This document shows, piece by piece, positions 1 to 8,430 of a DNA stretch of 64,000 bases (its first letter is position 1; the number at the start of each line of letters is the position of its first letter). Below the pieces are notes generated by a model. That model made no database searches, was not told the DNA's origin, and saw nothing but the letters and a program-made list of their open reading frames with translations. A program made the position numbers and the translations under genes. Source of the DNA: Litchfieldella anticariensis FP35 = DSM 16096 (GTDB lineage: Bacteria; Pseudomonadota; Gammaproteobacteria; Pseudomonadales; Halomonadaceae); contig NZ_KE332388.1 in NCBI RefSeq assembly GCF_000409775.1, forward strand, positions 134,552-198,551. The letters are read 5' to 3'.

Positions 1-1215
1 CTGATCGAAGAGCTCTACACCTTCCTTCGCCAGGCCGACGCCTGGGAGCTCAACCACTTGTTTCGCGATCTGGAAGCGGCGAAAGAAGCGGGTGACAGCG
101 CCAAGATGTCCGAACTCCAGGATAAGATCGACAACCACGAGACCCATGTGGTGCCGATCATCGCTGACATCGATGCCGGTTTCGGCAACGCCGAAGCCAC
201 CTATCTGCTGGCCAAGAGGATGATCGAGGCCGGTGCCTGCTGCATTCAGATCGAGAACCAGGTCTCCGATGAGAAGCAGTGTGGCCACCAGGATGGCAAG
301 GTTACCGTGCCCCATGAGGACTTCCTGGCCAAGATCAATGCCGTGCGTTACGCCTTCCTGGAACTTGGTGTGGAAGACGGCGTCATCGTCGCTCGCACCG
401 ACTCCTTGGGTGCCGGCCTGACCCAGAAGATCGCGGTTACCAAGGAACCGGGCGATCTGGGCGACCAGTACAACAGTTTCCTCGATGGAGACGAGATCAC
501 TTCTGCCGCTGATATCGACAATGGCGACGTGGTGATCAAGCAGAACGGCAAACTGGTCAAGGTCAAGCGCTTCGCTTCCGGCCTCTACCAATTCAAGCAA
601 GGCACTGGTGAGGATCGCGTGGTGTTGGACTGTATCACCAGCTTGCAGAACGGCGCCGACCTGCTGTGGATCGAGACCGAAAAACCCCACGTCGGTCAGA
701 TCAAGGGGATGGTCGACCGTATCCGCGCAGTGGTGCCGGACGCCAAGCTGGTCTACAACAATTCACCGTCCTTCAACTGGACCTTGAACTTCCGCCAGCA
801 GGTATTCGATGCCTGGGAGAAGGAAGGCAAGGACGTGTCGGTTTACGATCGTGCCAATCTGATGAGCGCCGAATACGACGACACCGACCTGGGCAAGCTG
901 GCCGACGAGTGGACGCGCAACTTCCAGCGCGACGCATCACGCGAGGCGGGCATTTTCCATCATCTGATCACGTTGCCGACCTACCACACGGCAGCCCTGT
1001 CCACCGACAATCTGGCCAAGGGGTACTTCGGTGACGACGGCATGCTGGCTTATGTGGCAGGCGTTCAACGCCGTGAGATTCGTGAAGGCATCGCCACCGT
1101 CAAGCATCAGGACATGGCCGGTTCCAATATCGGCGACGATCACAAGGAATTCTTCCACGGCGAAGCAGCACTGAAAGCCGGCGGCAAGGACAATACCATG
1201 AACCAGTTTGGGTAA
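1..1215 (+). CDS. aceA: Isocitrate lyase, 3' part (5' end outside window)
   Basis: The reading frame is open from base 1, so the gene begins before the window; 404 residues are visible. Isocitrate lyase cleaves isocitrate to glyoxylate and succinate in the glyoxylate shunt, in the cytoplasm. The family signature is visible as KQCGH in the segment SDEKQCGHQDGK, carrying the catalytic Cys. Downstream blocks such as NNSPSFNW and the ending MNQFG match the long (about 530-residue) Pseudomonas-type enzyme rather than the shorter E. coli form, so about 125 N-terminal residues are probably missing. The gene ends just before a rho-independent terminator and is transcribed alone within what can be seen. 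The call is firm; the subtype is from memory of the family. Confidence 0.95.
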   Translation: MIEELYTFLRQADAWELNHLFRDLEAAKEAGDSAKMSELQDKIDNHETHVVPIIADIDAGFGNAEATYLLAKRMIEAGACCIQIENQVSDEKQCGHQDGKVTVPHEDFLAKINAVRYAFLELGVEDGVIVARTDSLGAGLTQKIAVTKEPGDLGDQYNSFLDGDEITSAADIDNGDVVIKQNGKLVKVKRFASGLYQFKQGTGEDRVVLDCITSLQNGADLLWIETEKPHVGQIKGMVDRIRAVVPDAKLVYNNSPSFNWTLNFRQQVFDAWEKEGKDVSVYDRANLMSAEYDDTDLGKLADEWTRNFQRDASREAGIFHHLITLPTYHTAALSTDNLAKGYFGDDGMLAYVAGVQRREIREGIATVKHQDMAGSNIGDDHKEFFHGEAALKAGGKDNTMNQFG

Positions 1216-1235
1216 CGCTCGCGTGTCGATCCTTA

Positions 1236-1262
1236 GGGGCCCGAACAGGCGCCCCTTTTTTG
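1236..1262 (+). terminator. Rho-independent terminator of aceA
   Basis: A GGGGC/GCCCC stem (1236-1240 with 1251-1255) is followed directly by a run of six T. It lies 21 bases after the aceA stop codon. Confidence 0.8.
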
Positions 1263-1413
1263 TGTTTCGCCTTTTCCTTATTGTTTGTCATTTCCCGGCG
1301 TTACACTATGCACAAAGCGCTGGTCCAAAAGACCAAGAGTCGATAAACTATTTGGAAACAGTGTTCCTTAACTTCTGTCTTGCCCATCAAGTGCCCTAGG
1401 CGCAGGAGGATCC

Positions 1414-1881
1414 ATGAAACGTCTTCTTCCCATTCTGGCCATCGGCCTGCTGACTCTGGCAGGCTGCGCCAATACCGCTCCCTACTCCGGCGATGTTTAT
1501 CGAGGAAGCCAGGCCCAAACTGGTCAGACTGTCAGCTACGGTACCATCGTCGCCCTGCGCCAAGTGCAGATTCAGGCCGACAACCCCCAAGGCAACGTGG
1601 TCGGTGGCTTGGGCGGCGCGGTGATTGGCGGCCTGTTGGGTAATCAGATCGGTGGTGGCTCAGGCCGCACCTTGGCAACCGCCGCTGGCGCCATCGGTGG
1701 CAGCGTGGCCGGTAGCAAGATCGAGGATCGCGCCAACCGCACTACTGCCTGGGAAATGGAAATCCGTCGTGACAGAGGCGACAACGTGATCGTGGTCCAA
1801 AAGGCAGATCGCGCCTTCCAGGTCGGCCAGCGTGTGCGCCTGATCGGCAGCGGCGCCAACTTGAGTGTCGCCCCCTACTGA
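1414..1881 (+). CDS. slyB: Glycine-zipper outer-membrane lipoprotein, SlyB/PcpL-like
   Basis: 155 residues. The start at 1414 follows a strong AGGAGG. A short hydrophobic leader ends in the lipobox LAGC (Cys18), so the product should be a lipoprotein. Residues of about 60-105 form an alternating Gly-rich glycine zipper (GGLGGAVIGGLLG, then AGAIGGSVAG), typical of the SlyB/Pcp 17-kDa surface antigen family, followed by a small beta-rich end. SlyB-type proteins sit in the outer membrane and help its integrity, often under PhoP control; no PhoP box was identified here. It is monocistronic, between two terminators. The family call is good; the exact orthology to slyB is less certain because many glycine-zipper lipoproteins look alike. 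Confidence 0.8.
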   Translation: MKRLLPILAIGLLTLAGCANTAPYSGDVYRGSQAQTGQTVSYGTIVALRQVQIQADNPQGNVVGGLGGAVIGGLLGNQIGGGSGRTLATAAGAIGGSVAGSKIEDRANRTTAWEMEIRRDRGDNVIVVQKADRAFQVGQRVRLIGSGANLSVAPY

Positions 1882-1907
1882 GCAGGGCCGTCACGCTCTC
1901 ACACGAC

Positions 1908-1945
1908 GAAGCCCGCGAGAATTCTCGCGGGCTTCCTTCTTTATC
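1908..1945. terminator. Bidirectional terminator, perfect 28-base palindrome
   Basis: Bases 1908-1935 are a perfect palindrome with GAAGCCCGCGAGAA as half-site, followed by T-rich sequence on the plus strand. It lies between the convergent lipoprotein gene and the small minus-strand membrane protein gene and probably serves both. Confidence 0.8.
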
Positions 1946-1961
1946 CAGGACATTCAGTGCT

Positions 1962-2246
1962 TCAAGAGTGCTTACCCTTCTTCAGGAACAGATCAAACAC
2001 TTTCTTGATAACCCAGCCTATCACCGCCAGCACGATCAATGTCAGCAGCATATCAACGGGGTGTACGATGGCTGTAGCCCCCAATACGGCAAGGGCAGGA
2101 CACCATATCCAACGTTCGTCGCTCTTGGACTTCAACGGTCCCGGTAAATGGCGTTCGAAGAAAGAACCCAACGGCCCATTCCACCCCTTGAGGGTCATAT
2201 ACAAGATCACAGCGAAGGCGATCAGCCAAATCAAGGTCACGATCAT
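1962..2246 (-). CDS. Small two-helix membrane protein, unknown function
   Basis: 94 residues if translation begins at the ATG ending at 2246, which has GGAG eight bases upstream; a longer reading to 2339 adds a Cys-containing, non-hydrophobic stretch and is less likely. Two hydrophobic helices are clear: residues 1-21 (MIVTLIWLIAFAVILY...) and about 66-88 (LLTLIVLAVIGWVIKKVFDLF), joined by a loop with HLPGP and WIWCPA. The C-terminus is Lys-rich. I do not recognise the family. The frame on the opposite strand (1957-2271) has no hydrophobic pattern and was rejected. The gene converges on the SlyB-like lipoprotein gene. Confidence 0.6.
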   Translation of the reverse strand: MIVTLIWLIAFAVILYMTLKGWNGPLGSFFERHLPGPLKSKSDERWIWCPALAVLGATAIVHPVDMLLTLIVLAVIGWVIKKVFDLFLKKGKHS

Positions 2247-2473
2247 GGAGCTGGCTCCAAGTAATGGGTGAGTACCACAGACGGAAAGTGCCGGGCACGA
2301 AAATTCTGTCTGGTAGGTTATCCCTGCCCTGAGACCCACGCAACCATCGTCCGATGGGTTGAATCAACATCATGATTGGCAGGACAAAACTGAAAAATTC
2401 CCCGATGCCCCTGACAGCCTCGGTAATGGCACGTTACCATGGTATAGACATGCACTCACCGAAAGGTCCCTTA

Positions 2474-2956
2474 ATGCAAATTGCGCAGAATTCCGTTGTC
2501 GCGTTCCACTACACCCTGACCAATGATGCAGGTGAGGTGCTGGACAGTTCGGAAGGCCGTGAGCCGCTGACGTACCTCCATGGCGCCGGCAACATTATCC
2601 CTGGTCTGGAAAAGGAACTGGAAGGTCGTGAGAACGGTGACAAGCTGCAAGTCACCGTGGCCCCTGCTGAAGGCTATGGCGAGACCCAGCCATCACTGGT
2701 CCAGGAAGTTCCTCGCGATGCCTTCCAGGGTGTTGAGGAAGTACAGCCGGGCATGCAATTCCAGGCACAGACCCAAGGCGGCCCGCTGATGGTCACCGTG
2801 ACCAAGGTCGAGGGCGATACCGTGACCGTGGATGGTAACCATCCGTTGGCTGGTCAAACCTTGAACTTCGATGTCGAAATCGCCAGCGTTCGCGAAGCCA
2901 GTCAGGAAGAGCTCGAACACGGCCATGTGCACGGCGAAGGTGGCGTCGAGCACTGA
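2474..2956 (+). CDS. slyD: FKBP-type peptidyl-prolyl isomerase, SlyD-like
   Basis: 160 residues from the ATG at 2474, preceded by AAAGG at a workable distance. An FKBP core with an inserted IF flap domain is visible: FHYTLTNDAGEVLDSS, the GAGNIIPGLEKELEG block, then the flap (about residues 70-125), and VEIASVREAS closing the FKBP fold. The C-terminal tail is short and His-containing (HGHVHGEGGVEH), a reduced form of the metal-binding tail of E. coli SlyD. SlyD is a cytoplasmic folding helper and nickel metallochaperone. Its position just before the nikR-nik locus fits a metal role, although FKBPs are common and proximity alone is weak evidence. An in-frame ATG further upstream exists but would add non-conserved residues. 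Confidence 0.88.
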   Translation: MQIAQNSVVAFHYTLTNDAGEVLDSSEGREPLTYLHGAGNIIPGLEKELEGRENGDKLQVTVAPAEGYGETQPSLVQEVPRDAFQGVEEVQPGMQFQAQTQGGPLMVTVTKVEGDTVTVDGNHPLAGQTLNFDVEIASVREASQEELEHGHVHGEGGVEH

Positions 2957-2970
2957 GGGACTTCCCTGAA

Positions 2971-3012
2971 CTCCGATGCCCAGCCGTGACCGGCTGGGCA
3001 TCGGAGCGGTCT
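2971..3012. terminator. Stem-loop between convergent slyD and nikR
   Basis: A perfect 16-base stem (2971-2986 with 2991-3006) with a TGAC loop sits between the convergent slyD and nikR stop codons. The T-tract is weak (TCTTT), so it is a probable rather than certain bidirectional terminator. Confidence 0.6.
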
Positions 3013-3426
3013 TTAGTTCGGTGCCTGTTCCTCTGGTACCAGCACTAACTGCCCGTATCGCACGCTGCGTTCGGTAGTAACTTGAGCTGAGAAGTCCTGC
3101 AGTTCGCTCGCATTCCCCTTGAGTACCGCCACTTCCAGGCAACTGTCATGGTCGAGATGTACATGTAGCGTCGATACCGTGAGATGGTGGTGCTCATGGG
3201 AGTGGCGTGTCAGTCGTTTCGATAGCTCCCTGGCGCTATGGTCGTAGACGTAGACCAATGCGCCTACGCAGCGCTGATCCGACTCACTTTGCAACGTCAT
3301 GTCCTTTAGCCCCGCCCGCGCCAAGTCCCGAATTGCCTCGGAGCGATTCTGATAACCGCGATACTCGATCAGGCGGTCCAGATCCTCCATCAGGTCATCG
3401 TCCAAGGTGACCGTTACCCGCTGCAT
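3013..3426 (-). CDS. nikR: Nickel-responsive transcriptional repressor NikR
   Basis: 137 residues, ATG at 3426 preceded by AGGAG. The N-terminal 45 residues form a ribbon-helix-helix DNA-binding domain (QRVTVTLDDDLMEDLD, then NRSEAIRDLARAGL). The C-terminal ACT-like domain carries the square-planar nickel ligands His77, His88, His90 and Cys96, in the segments SHEHHHLTV and LHVHLDHDSCLE, aligned with His76, His87, His89 and Cys95 of E. coli NikR. With nickel bound, NikR represses nik transport genes. The gene is divergent from nikABCDE, and a consensus NikR operator lies between them, 22 bases from this start, so autoregulation is likely as well. Identification is firm. Confidence 0.95.
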   Translation of the reverse strand: MQRVTVTLDDDLMEDLDRLIEYRGYQNRSEAIRDLARAGLKDMTLQSESDQRCVGALVYVYDHSARELSKRLTRHSHEHHHLTVSTLHVHLDHDSCLEVAVLKGNASELQDFSAQVTTERSVRYGQLVLVPEEQAPN

Positions 3427-3447
3427 AGTGTCTCCTGAGCCTTGTCA

Positions 3448-3475
3448 GTATGATGTTTCTAGCTAGACATCATAC
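3448..3475. promoter_or_regulatory. NikR operator
   Basis: The sequence reads GTATGA-N16-TCATAC exactly, the known NikR operator consensus. The arms extend to 10 perfect bases each side (3447-3456 and 3467-3476). It sits between divergent nikR and nikA, 91 bases before the nikA start codon. Confidence 0.95.
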
Positions 3476-3565
3476 TCGTTGAACTTTAGGGTAATAAAAA
3501 AACCTCGCGTTCGCGCATGGCAAGCACGACGTAGCCACCTGACAACAAAATATCAAGGGACACTC

Positions 3566-5158
3566 ATGCCAAGACGCTTTGTCTTCTGGCCAGCCAGCGT
3601 GGCTATCTGCTTGAGCTTCACTTTCCCCCTACCCGTCCTGGCCAAGGATGAGCTGGTGTTGGCCATCGGCGGTGAGCCCGACCAAGGCTATGACCCCCTG
3701 CTCGGCTGGGGTCAATATGGCCATCCACTGTTCCAATCGACACTACTGGTGCGCCGTGCCGACCTCAGTTCCAAGCCTGACCTGGCAACCGCTTGGTCAC
3801 TATCCGACGATCGCCTGACCTGGACCCTCGAGCTGCGTGACGACGTGCGATTTTCCGACGGTTCGCCATTGACTGCTACCGATGTCGCCTTCACCTTCAA
3901 CCAGGCGGCGAAGGCCGGTGGGCGCGCCGACCTGAGCGTGCTCCAGCATGCTAGAGCACTCGACGACCGCCATGTACGACTGACACTCAAGGAACCACGC
4001 ATCACCTTCGTCGAAAGCTTCTACACCTTAGGCATCGTGCCGGCGGCAGGGCGCGATAACGGTTATCACGACAGCTATGGACGTCAGCCGCTCGGTTCTG
4101 GCCCTTACCAGTTGGTGGAGTGGCAGGAAGGCGAGCAACTCATCGTCGAGCGCAACCCTTACTTCCATGGCCCAACACCAGCCTTCGAGCGTCTGGTATT
4201 CCTGTTCACCGGCGAAGATACCACGCTGGCGGCGGCCAATGCCGGGCGTCTCGATGTCGCCGCGGTGCCGCCGGCACTGGCAGGCCAGCCGCCCACGGGC
4301 ATGTATCCACTCGAGATGGAAACGGTCGACAATCGCGGCATCCTGTTCCCTATGCATCCCGATGATGGTGAGCGCCGCGGCACAGGGGCACCGATCGGCA
4401 ACGACGTGACCGCTGACCCGGCCATTCGCCATGCCATCAACCTTGCCCTGGATCGCGAGATGCTGGTCGAAGTCGCGTTGCACGGCCATGGCCGCCCGGC
4501 TTACGGCCCTGCCGATGGCTTGCCATGGTCGAATCCTGAGGATCAGATCGAGGATGCCAATCCCGAAGCCGCTATCGCACTACTCGAGGACGCCGACTGG
4601 CGGTTGGGAGACAATGGCCTGCGCCACAAGAATGGCCAGACCGCACGCTTTCGACTGACTTACCCGGCATCAGACTCGACCCGGCAGATGCTCGCCGAGG
4701 TGGTGGCCGCAATGCTCACCCCGCTGGGTATCGAAGCACAACCGACAGGCCGTCACTGGGACGAAATCGAACGCGAGGCCTTGCATCGCGATGCCATCCT
4801 GTTCGGCTGGGGTAGCCATAGCCCACAGGAAATCTACTACCTCTACCATAGTCAGCATGCGGGGCAGGCATTCTATAACGCCGGCGACTACGCCAACGCC
4901 ACGGTCGACGACTACCTGGATGCCGCCCAACAGGCAGCCAGTTTTGAAGACTCCCTTTCCCTATGGCAAAAGGCCCAGTGGGACGGCGAGACTGGCTATG
5001 GCATGCGTGGCGATGCTGCTTGGGCCTGGCTGGTCAATCTCGAGCATGTCTACTACGTCGACGAGTGCCTCGATCTCGGAGAATTACCGATAGCCCCCCA
5101 CGGCCATGGTTGGCCACTCACCGCCAGCTTGCTGGACTGGCAATGGGAATGCGACTGA
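3566..5158 (+). CDS. nikA: Nickel ABC transporter, periplasmic binding protein
   Basis: 530 residues from the ATG at 3566 (AAGGGA upstream). A Sec signal peptide spans residues 1 to about 25 and ends near PVLAKDE. The mature protein is a family 5 extracellular solute-binding protein (peptide/nickel class): LVLAIGGEPDQGYDPLLGWG at the start, PDLATAW, LRDDVRFSDGSPLTATDVAFTF, then GSGPYQLVEW and RHAINLALDRE. NikA-type proteins bind nickel, often as a complex with a small organic chelator, and hand it to the NikBC permease. Family 5 also contains peptide binders; the nickel assignment rests mainly on the NikR operator and the adjacent nikR. The coding end overlaps the next gene by 16 bases. Confidence 0.88.
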   Translation: MPRRFVFWPASVAICLSFTFPLPVLAKDELVLAIGGEPDQGYDPLLGWGQYGHPLFQSTLLVRRADLSSKPDLATAWSLSDDRLTWTLELRDDVRFSDGSPLTATDVAFTFNQAAKAGGRADLSVLQHARALDDRHVRLTLKEPRITFVESFYTLGIVPAAGRDNGYHDSYGRQPLGSGPYQLVEWQEGEQLIVERNPYFHGPTPAFERLVFLFTGEDTTLAAANAGRLDVAAVPPALAGQPPTGMYPLEMETVDNRGILFPMHPDDGERRGTGAPIGNDVTADPAIRHAINLALDREMLVEVALHGHGRPAYGPADGLPWSNPEDQIEDANPEAAIALLEDADWRLGDNGLRHKNGQTARFRLTYPASDSTRQMLAEVVAAMLTPLGIEAQPTGRHWDEIEREALHRDAILFGWGSHSPQEIYYLYHSQHAGQAFYNAGDYANATVDDYLDAAQQAASFEDSLSLWQKAQWDGETGYGMRGDAAWAWLVNLEHVYYVDECLDLGELPIAPHGHGWPLTASLLDWQWECD

Positions 5159-6132
5159 TCGCCCGGTTCACTGCTCGATGCGGCCGACTGCTGCTGGTGT
5201 TGGCGGCAGTCGCTGTGGCCGCTTTCAGCCTGATCCAGGCATCGCCAATCGATCCAGTAGACGCCTACCTGGGGCCGCAAGTGGCCCAGGTCAGCCCCGA
5301 GCAACGGACTCTGATTGCTGAACGCTGGGGTTTCGACGACCCTGCAGCTGTTCAGTTCGTCAAATGGGCACGCAACCTGGCCAATGGCGAGTTGGGCTGG
5401 AGCCATGTCTACAACGCTCCGGTAAGTGACATCATCGCCAGCCGCTTCCGCGCATCCCTATCGTTATTGGCAATTGCTTGGCTGGGTTCGACGCTCCTGG
5501 GGTTCGCTCTCGGGGTGATCGCCGGCTCTCACGAAGGCTCCCTCGCCGACCGTCTGATTCGCCTCTACAGCTACACGCTAGCCTCTACCCCAATCTTCTG
5601 GCTGGCCATTGCAGTGCTGCTGCTGTTCTCGGTAGGACTGGGCTGGACCCCGGTGTGCTGTGCCAGCCCACCTGGCATGTTGCGGGCAGACGTCGATTGG
5701 CTGACCAGGTTGCACCACCTGCTCCTGCCAGCACTGACCTTGTCATTGCTGGGTGTCGCGCAGATTGCCCTGCATACCCGTGCACGCATGCTCGAACTGA
5801 TGCGCTCCGACATCGCCCTTTATGCCCTGGCCCAGGGTGCCACACGACGCGATATTGCTTGGCGTCACGGCGCCCGTCATGCCTGTCTACCAGCCCTGAC
5901 GCTGGCCTTGGCATCGTTGGGAGAACTGTTCGGCGGCTCGATCCTGGTCGAGCAGGTCTTTGCCTACCCTGGGCTCGGACAAGCGACTGTCGAGGCTGGT
6001 TTGCGCAGCGACATCCCACTGCTGCTCGCCATCGCTCTGTTTACCACGCTGTTCGTCAGCCTGGGGAACGCTTTCGCCGACCTACTCTACCGCTGGGTGG
6101 ACCCACGACTGCGCGAGGAGGTCCGTCCATGA
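5143..6132 (+). CDS. nikB: Nickel ABC transporter permease NikB
   Basis: 329 residues from the ATG at 5143, inside the end of nikA; the ATG at 5149 is an alternative. It is a binding-protein-dependent inner-membrane permease with about six helices: an N-terminal helix (LLLVLAAVAVAAFSLIQ), the loop block SPIDPVDAYLGP, then the transmembrane core. The EAA-type cytoplasmic loop (DIALYALAQGATRRDIAWRH) contacts the ATPases. Family blocks such as GSILVEQVFAYPGLG place it in the DppB/NikB group. It pairs with NikC and is translationally coupled to it through an ATGA overlap. Confidence 0.88.
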   Translation: MGMRLIARFTARCGRLLLVLAAVAVAAFSLIQASPIDPVDAYLGPQVAQVSPEQRTLIAERWGFDDPAAVQFVKWARNLANGELGWSHVYNAPVSDIIASRFRASLSLLAIAWLGSTLLGFALGVIAGSHEGSLADRLIRLYSYTLASTPIFWLAIAVLLLFSVGLGWTPVCCASPPGMLRADVDWLTRLHHLLLPALTLSLLGVAQIALHTRARMLELMRSDIALYALAQGATRRDIAWRHGARHACLPALTLALASLGELFGGSILVEQVFAYPGLGQATVEAGLRSDIPLLLAIALFTTLFVSLGNAFADLLYRWVDPRLREEVRP

Positions 6133-6974
6133 TGCCCTCCGTTACTGCCACACTTCGTTTCGACAATCGACGCCTGCGCACTCTGCTGATCGCGCTGGCG
6201 ACGCTACTGGCCCTGGGACTGGTACTGACCGGGAGCGCCCTGCTCGGCGAGCAAGCCACACGGCCGGACTTCCAGGCCCGACTGCTGCCACCAGGTATCG
6301 ATCACTGGTTCGGCACCGATACATTGGGGCGCGATCTATTCTCCCGCACGATCGAGGGATTGTCCCTGAGCCTGTGGGTGGGCCTGCTGGCCGCAGGGCT
6401 GGGCACTTTGGTGGCGCTGGTACTGGCTGTCATTTCGACACTGGGACGCCCCTTCGATGCCGCGGTAGGATTGCTGGTAGACATGATCCTGGGGCTGCCG
6501 CATCTGGTGCTGCTGATTCTGATCGCCTTTGCCTTGGGTGGTGGCACTCAGGCGGTGATCGTCGCCGTGGCCCTGACCCATTGGCCACGCCTGACCCGGC
6601 TGCTGCGTGCCGAACTACTGCAGATCATCAATGCCGACTACGTGCGCCTGTCGTACCACTTCGGCAAGTCACACGGTTTCGTGCTGTTCCATCATGTGCT
6701 GCCGCACCTGATGCCCCAGTGTCTGGTCGGTTTCCTGCTGTTGTTTCCCCACGCCATATTACATGAGGCGGCACTTACCTTCCTCGGCTTTGGGCTGACG
6801 CCAGGCCAACCCGCCATCGGTGTACTGCTGGCTGAATCGCTGCGCTACCTGAGTGCCGGTCATTGGTGGTTGGGGGTGTTTCCAGGCTTGGGGCTGTTGC
6901 TCACTGTGCTCATCTTCGACCGTCTCGGTGCCAGTATGCAGGCATTGTTCACCCCCCGCGAGGCTCAAACATGA
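6129..6974 (+). CDS. nikC: Nickel ABC transporter permease NikC
   Basis: 281 residues. The start ATG at 6129 overlaps the nikB stop (ATGA). It is a DppC/NikC-type permease: an N-terminal helix (LLIALATLLALGLVLTGSAL), the hallmark HWFGTDTLGRDLFSRTIEG before the membrane core, the EAA loop around NADYVRLSYHFGKSHGFVLFHH, and a C-terminal helix. It forms the membrane channel with NikB. A longer upstream open frame exists over nikB but is only a shadow. The next gene again starts in an ATGA overlap, so nikB to nikD are tightly coupled. Confidence 0.88.
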   Translation: MMPSVTATLRFDNRRLRTLLIALATLLALGLVLTGSALLGEQATRPDFQARLLPPGIDHWFGTDTLGRDLFSRTIEGLSLSLWVGLLAAGLGTLVALVLAVISTLGRPFDAAVGLLVDMILGLPHLVLLILIAFALGGGTQAVIVAVALTHWPRLTRLLRAELLQIINADYVRLSYHFGKSHGFVLFHHVLPHLMPQCLVGFLLLFPHAILHEAALTFLGFGLTPGQPAIGVLLAESLRYLSAGHWWLGVFPGLGLLLTVLIFDRLGASMQALFTPREAQT

Positions 6975-7807
6975 AAGCACTGCTTGCTGTCGATGCCCTA
7001 TCGCTGTCGTTTCAGCGCTATTCGGGTTGGTTCCGGCGTCATGCCGTGCCCTGCCTGAACGACGTCTCGCTAACGGTCGTGCCTGGCGAGGTGCATGCAG
7101 TGGTGGGAGCCTCCGGCGCCGGCAAGAGCCTGATGGCCTGGGCAGTGATGGGTCTGCTGCCGGCCAACGCTCATTTATCGGGCACGCTGAATTTCGATGG
7201 ACTGCCACTAGATGCCGAACGCCTGGCAGCGCTGCGCGGCAAGTGCCTGGCACTGATTCCCCAGTCGATCGCTGCTCTCGATCCACTGGTGCGAAGCGGT
7301 CGTCAGGTCCGTTGGTCGGCCCGTCGTGCCGGCATCGCTGCTCATCGAACCCCCCATATCGCCCGCCAAACGCTGAGCCGCTATGGTCTGGCAACTGACG
7401 TCGAACAAGCCTACCCGCATACGCTCTCCGGTGGCATGGCACGCCGAGTGCTGCTGGCCATGGCCACCGCCGGTGACGCCGACTTGCTGATCGCCGACGA
7501 GCCCACTACCGGTCTGGATCCGTGCAATCGCCAGCGCGTGCTGGACTACCTGCGCGAGCTGGCCGATGCAGGGAAAGGTATCCTGCTGATCACCCACGAT
7601 CTCCAGCATGCCCTGACGGTAGCCAATAGGGTCACGGTATTCCACGCTGGCACGACACTGGAAACAGCACCCAGCGATGCCTTCGACGGTCAAGGTGAAC
7701 GGCTGACCATGCCCTATACTCGTGCACTGTGGCAAGCGCTGCCGAGCAATGGTTTCCAGGCACCCGCCCGGGAGCGGACACATGAGGAGGTGCTGAGCCT
7801 TGCTTAG
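6971..7807 (+). CDS. nikD: Nickel ABC transporter ATP-binding protein NikD
   Basis: 278 residues, ATG at 6971 in an ATGA overlap with nikC. All ABC ATPase motifs are present: Walker A GASGAGKS (about residues 46-53), the Q-loop near LIPQS, signature LSGGM, Walker B LLIADEPTTGLD and the H-loop ITHD. The signature reads LSGGMARR rather than the usual LSGGQ, as is normal in NikD/DppD-type subunits. It should pair with NikE to energise nickel import on the cytoplasmic face. The stop codon lies within the start of nikE. Confidence 0.88.
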   Translation: MKALLAVDALSLSFQRYSGWFRRHAVPCLNDVSLTVVPGEVHAVVGASGAGKSLMAWAVMGLLPANAHLSGTLNFDGLPLDAERLAALRGKCLALIPQSIAALDPLVRSGRQVRWSARRAGIAAHRTPHIARQTLSRYGLATDVEQAYPHTLSGGMARRVLLAMATAGDADLLIADEPTTGLDPCNRQRVLDYLRELADAGKGILLITHDLQHALTVANRVTVFHAGTTLETAPSDAFDGQGERLTMPYTRALWQALPSNGFQAPARERTHEEVLSLA

Positions 7808-8420
7808 TGCCAGTGCACTCCGCTACTGCCATGACCGGCATCGCGACCCAGTAATCGACAGCGTGTCGTTACGCGTCAAGGCTGGTGAAATCGTCGGCCT
7901 GACAGGCGATTCCGGGGCAGGCAAGTCGACCTTGGGCCGCCTACTGGCTGGTCTTCTTCGCCCCCAGGCCGGCCGCATAGAACTCGATGGTACTCCCCTG
8001 CCTCGACACGGCCTGCAGCCGGTGCAGTTATTGATGCAAACGCCCGAACTGGCAGTGAACCCGCGCTGGCGGATCGAGCGCATCCTGCACGAGGCCTGGA
8101 CACCCGACACCACATTGCTGGAGGCCCTCAGCATTCGTCGCGACTGGTACTCGCGCTTTCCCCATGAACTTTCCGGCGGCGAACTGCAACGGGTGACAGT
8201 GGCCCGCGCCCTGGCACCCGGAGTACGCTACCTGATCGCCGACGAAATTTCCTCGATGCTCGATGCCCTGACCCAAGCCGAGCTATGGCATGCCCTGTTG
8301 CAGGTCGTTGCCAGCCGCCGCATGGGAATGCTGGTCATCAGTCACGACGCTGCCTTGTTATCACGAGTTGCCAACCGCTGCTACCGGCTCAATGCTGGAC
8401 AGCTAGATGCCCTGGCCTGA
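7800..8420 (+). CDS. nikE: Nickel ABC transporter ATP-binding protein NikE, short form
   Basis: 206 residues from a TTG start at 7800, chosen because AGGAGG lies nine bases upstream and the frame overlaps the nikD end by eight bases. Walker A GDSGAGKST, signature LSGGELQR, Walker B YLIADEISSMLD and the H-loop SHDAA are intact, so the nucleotide-binding core should work. It is shorter than E. coli NikE (about 268 residues): the segment between Walker A and the signature is compact, and the C-terminal extension of peptide/nickel ATPases is missing. No stop or frameshift suggests decay. It is the last gene of the nik operon. Confidence 0.82.
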   Translation: MLSASALRYCHDRHRDPVIDSVSLRVKAGEIVGLTGDSGAGKSTLGRLLAGLLRPQAGRIELDGTPLPRHGLQPVQLLMQTPELAVNPRWRIERILHEAWTPDTTLLEALSIRRDWYSRFPHELSGGELQRVTVARALAPGVRYLIADEISSMLDALTQAELWHALLQVVASRRMGMLVISHDAALLSRVANRCYRLNAGQLDALA

Positions 8421-8430
8421 TCCCGCCGGG

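Noticed and set aside
1957-2271. 104-codon plus-strand frame opposite the small membrane protein
   Set aside because: No ribosome site and no hydrophobic segments, whereas the minus-strand frame has both.
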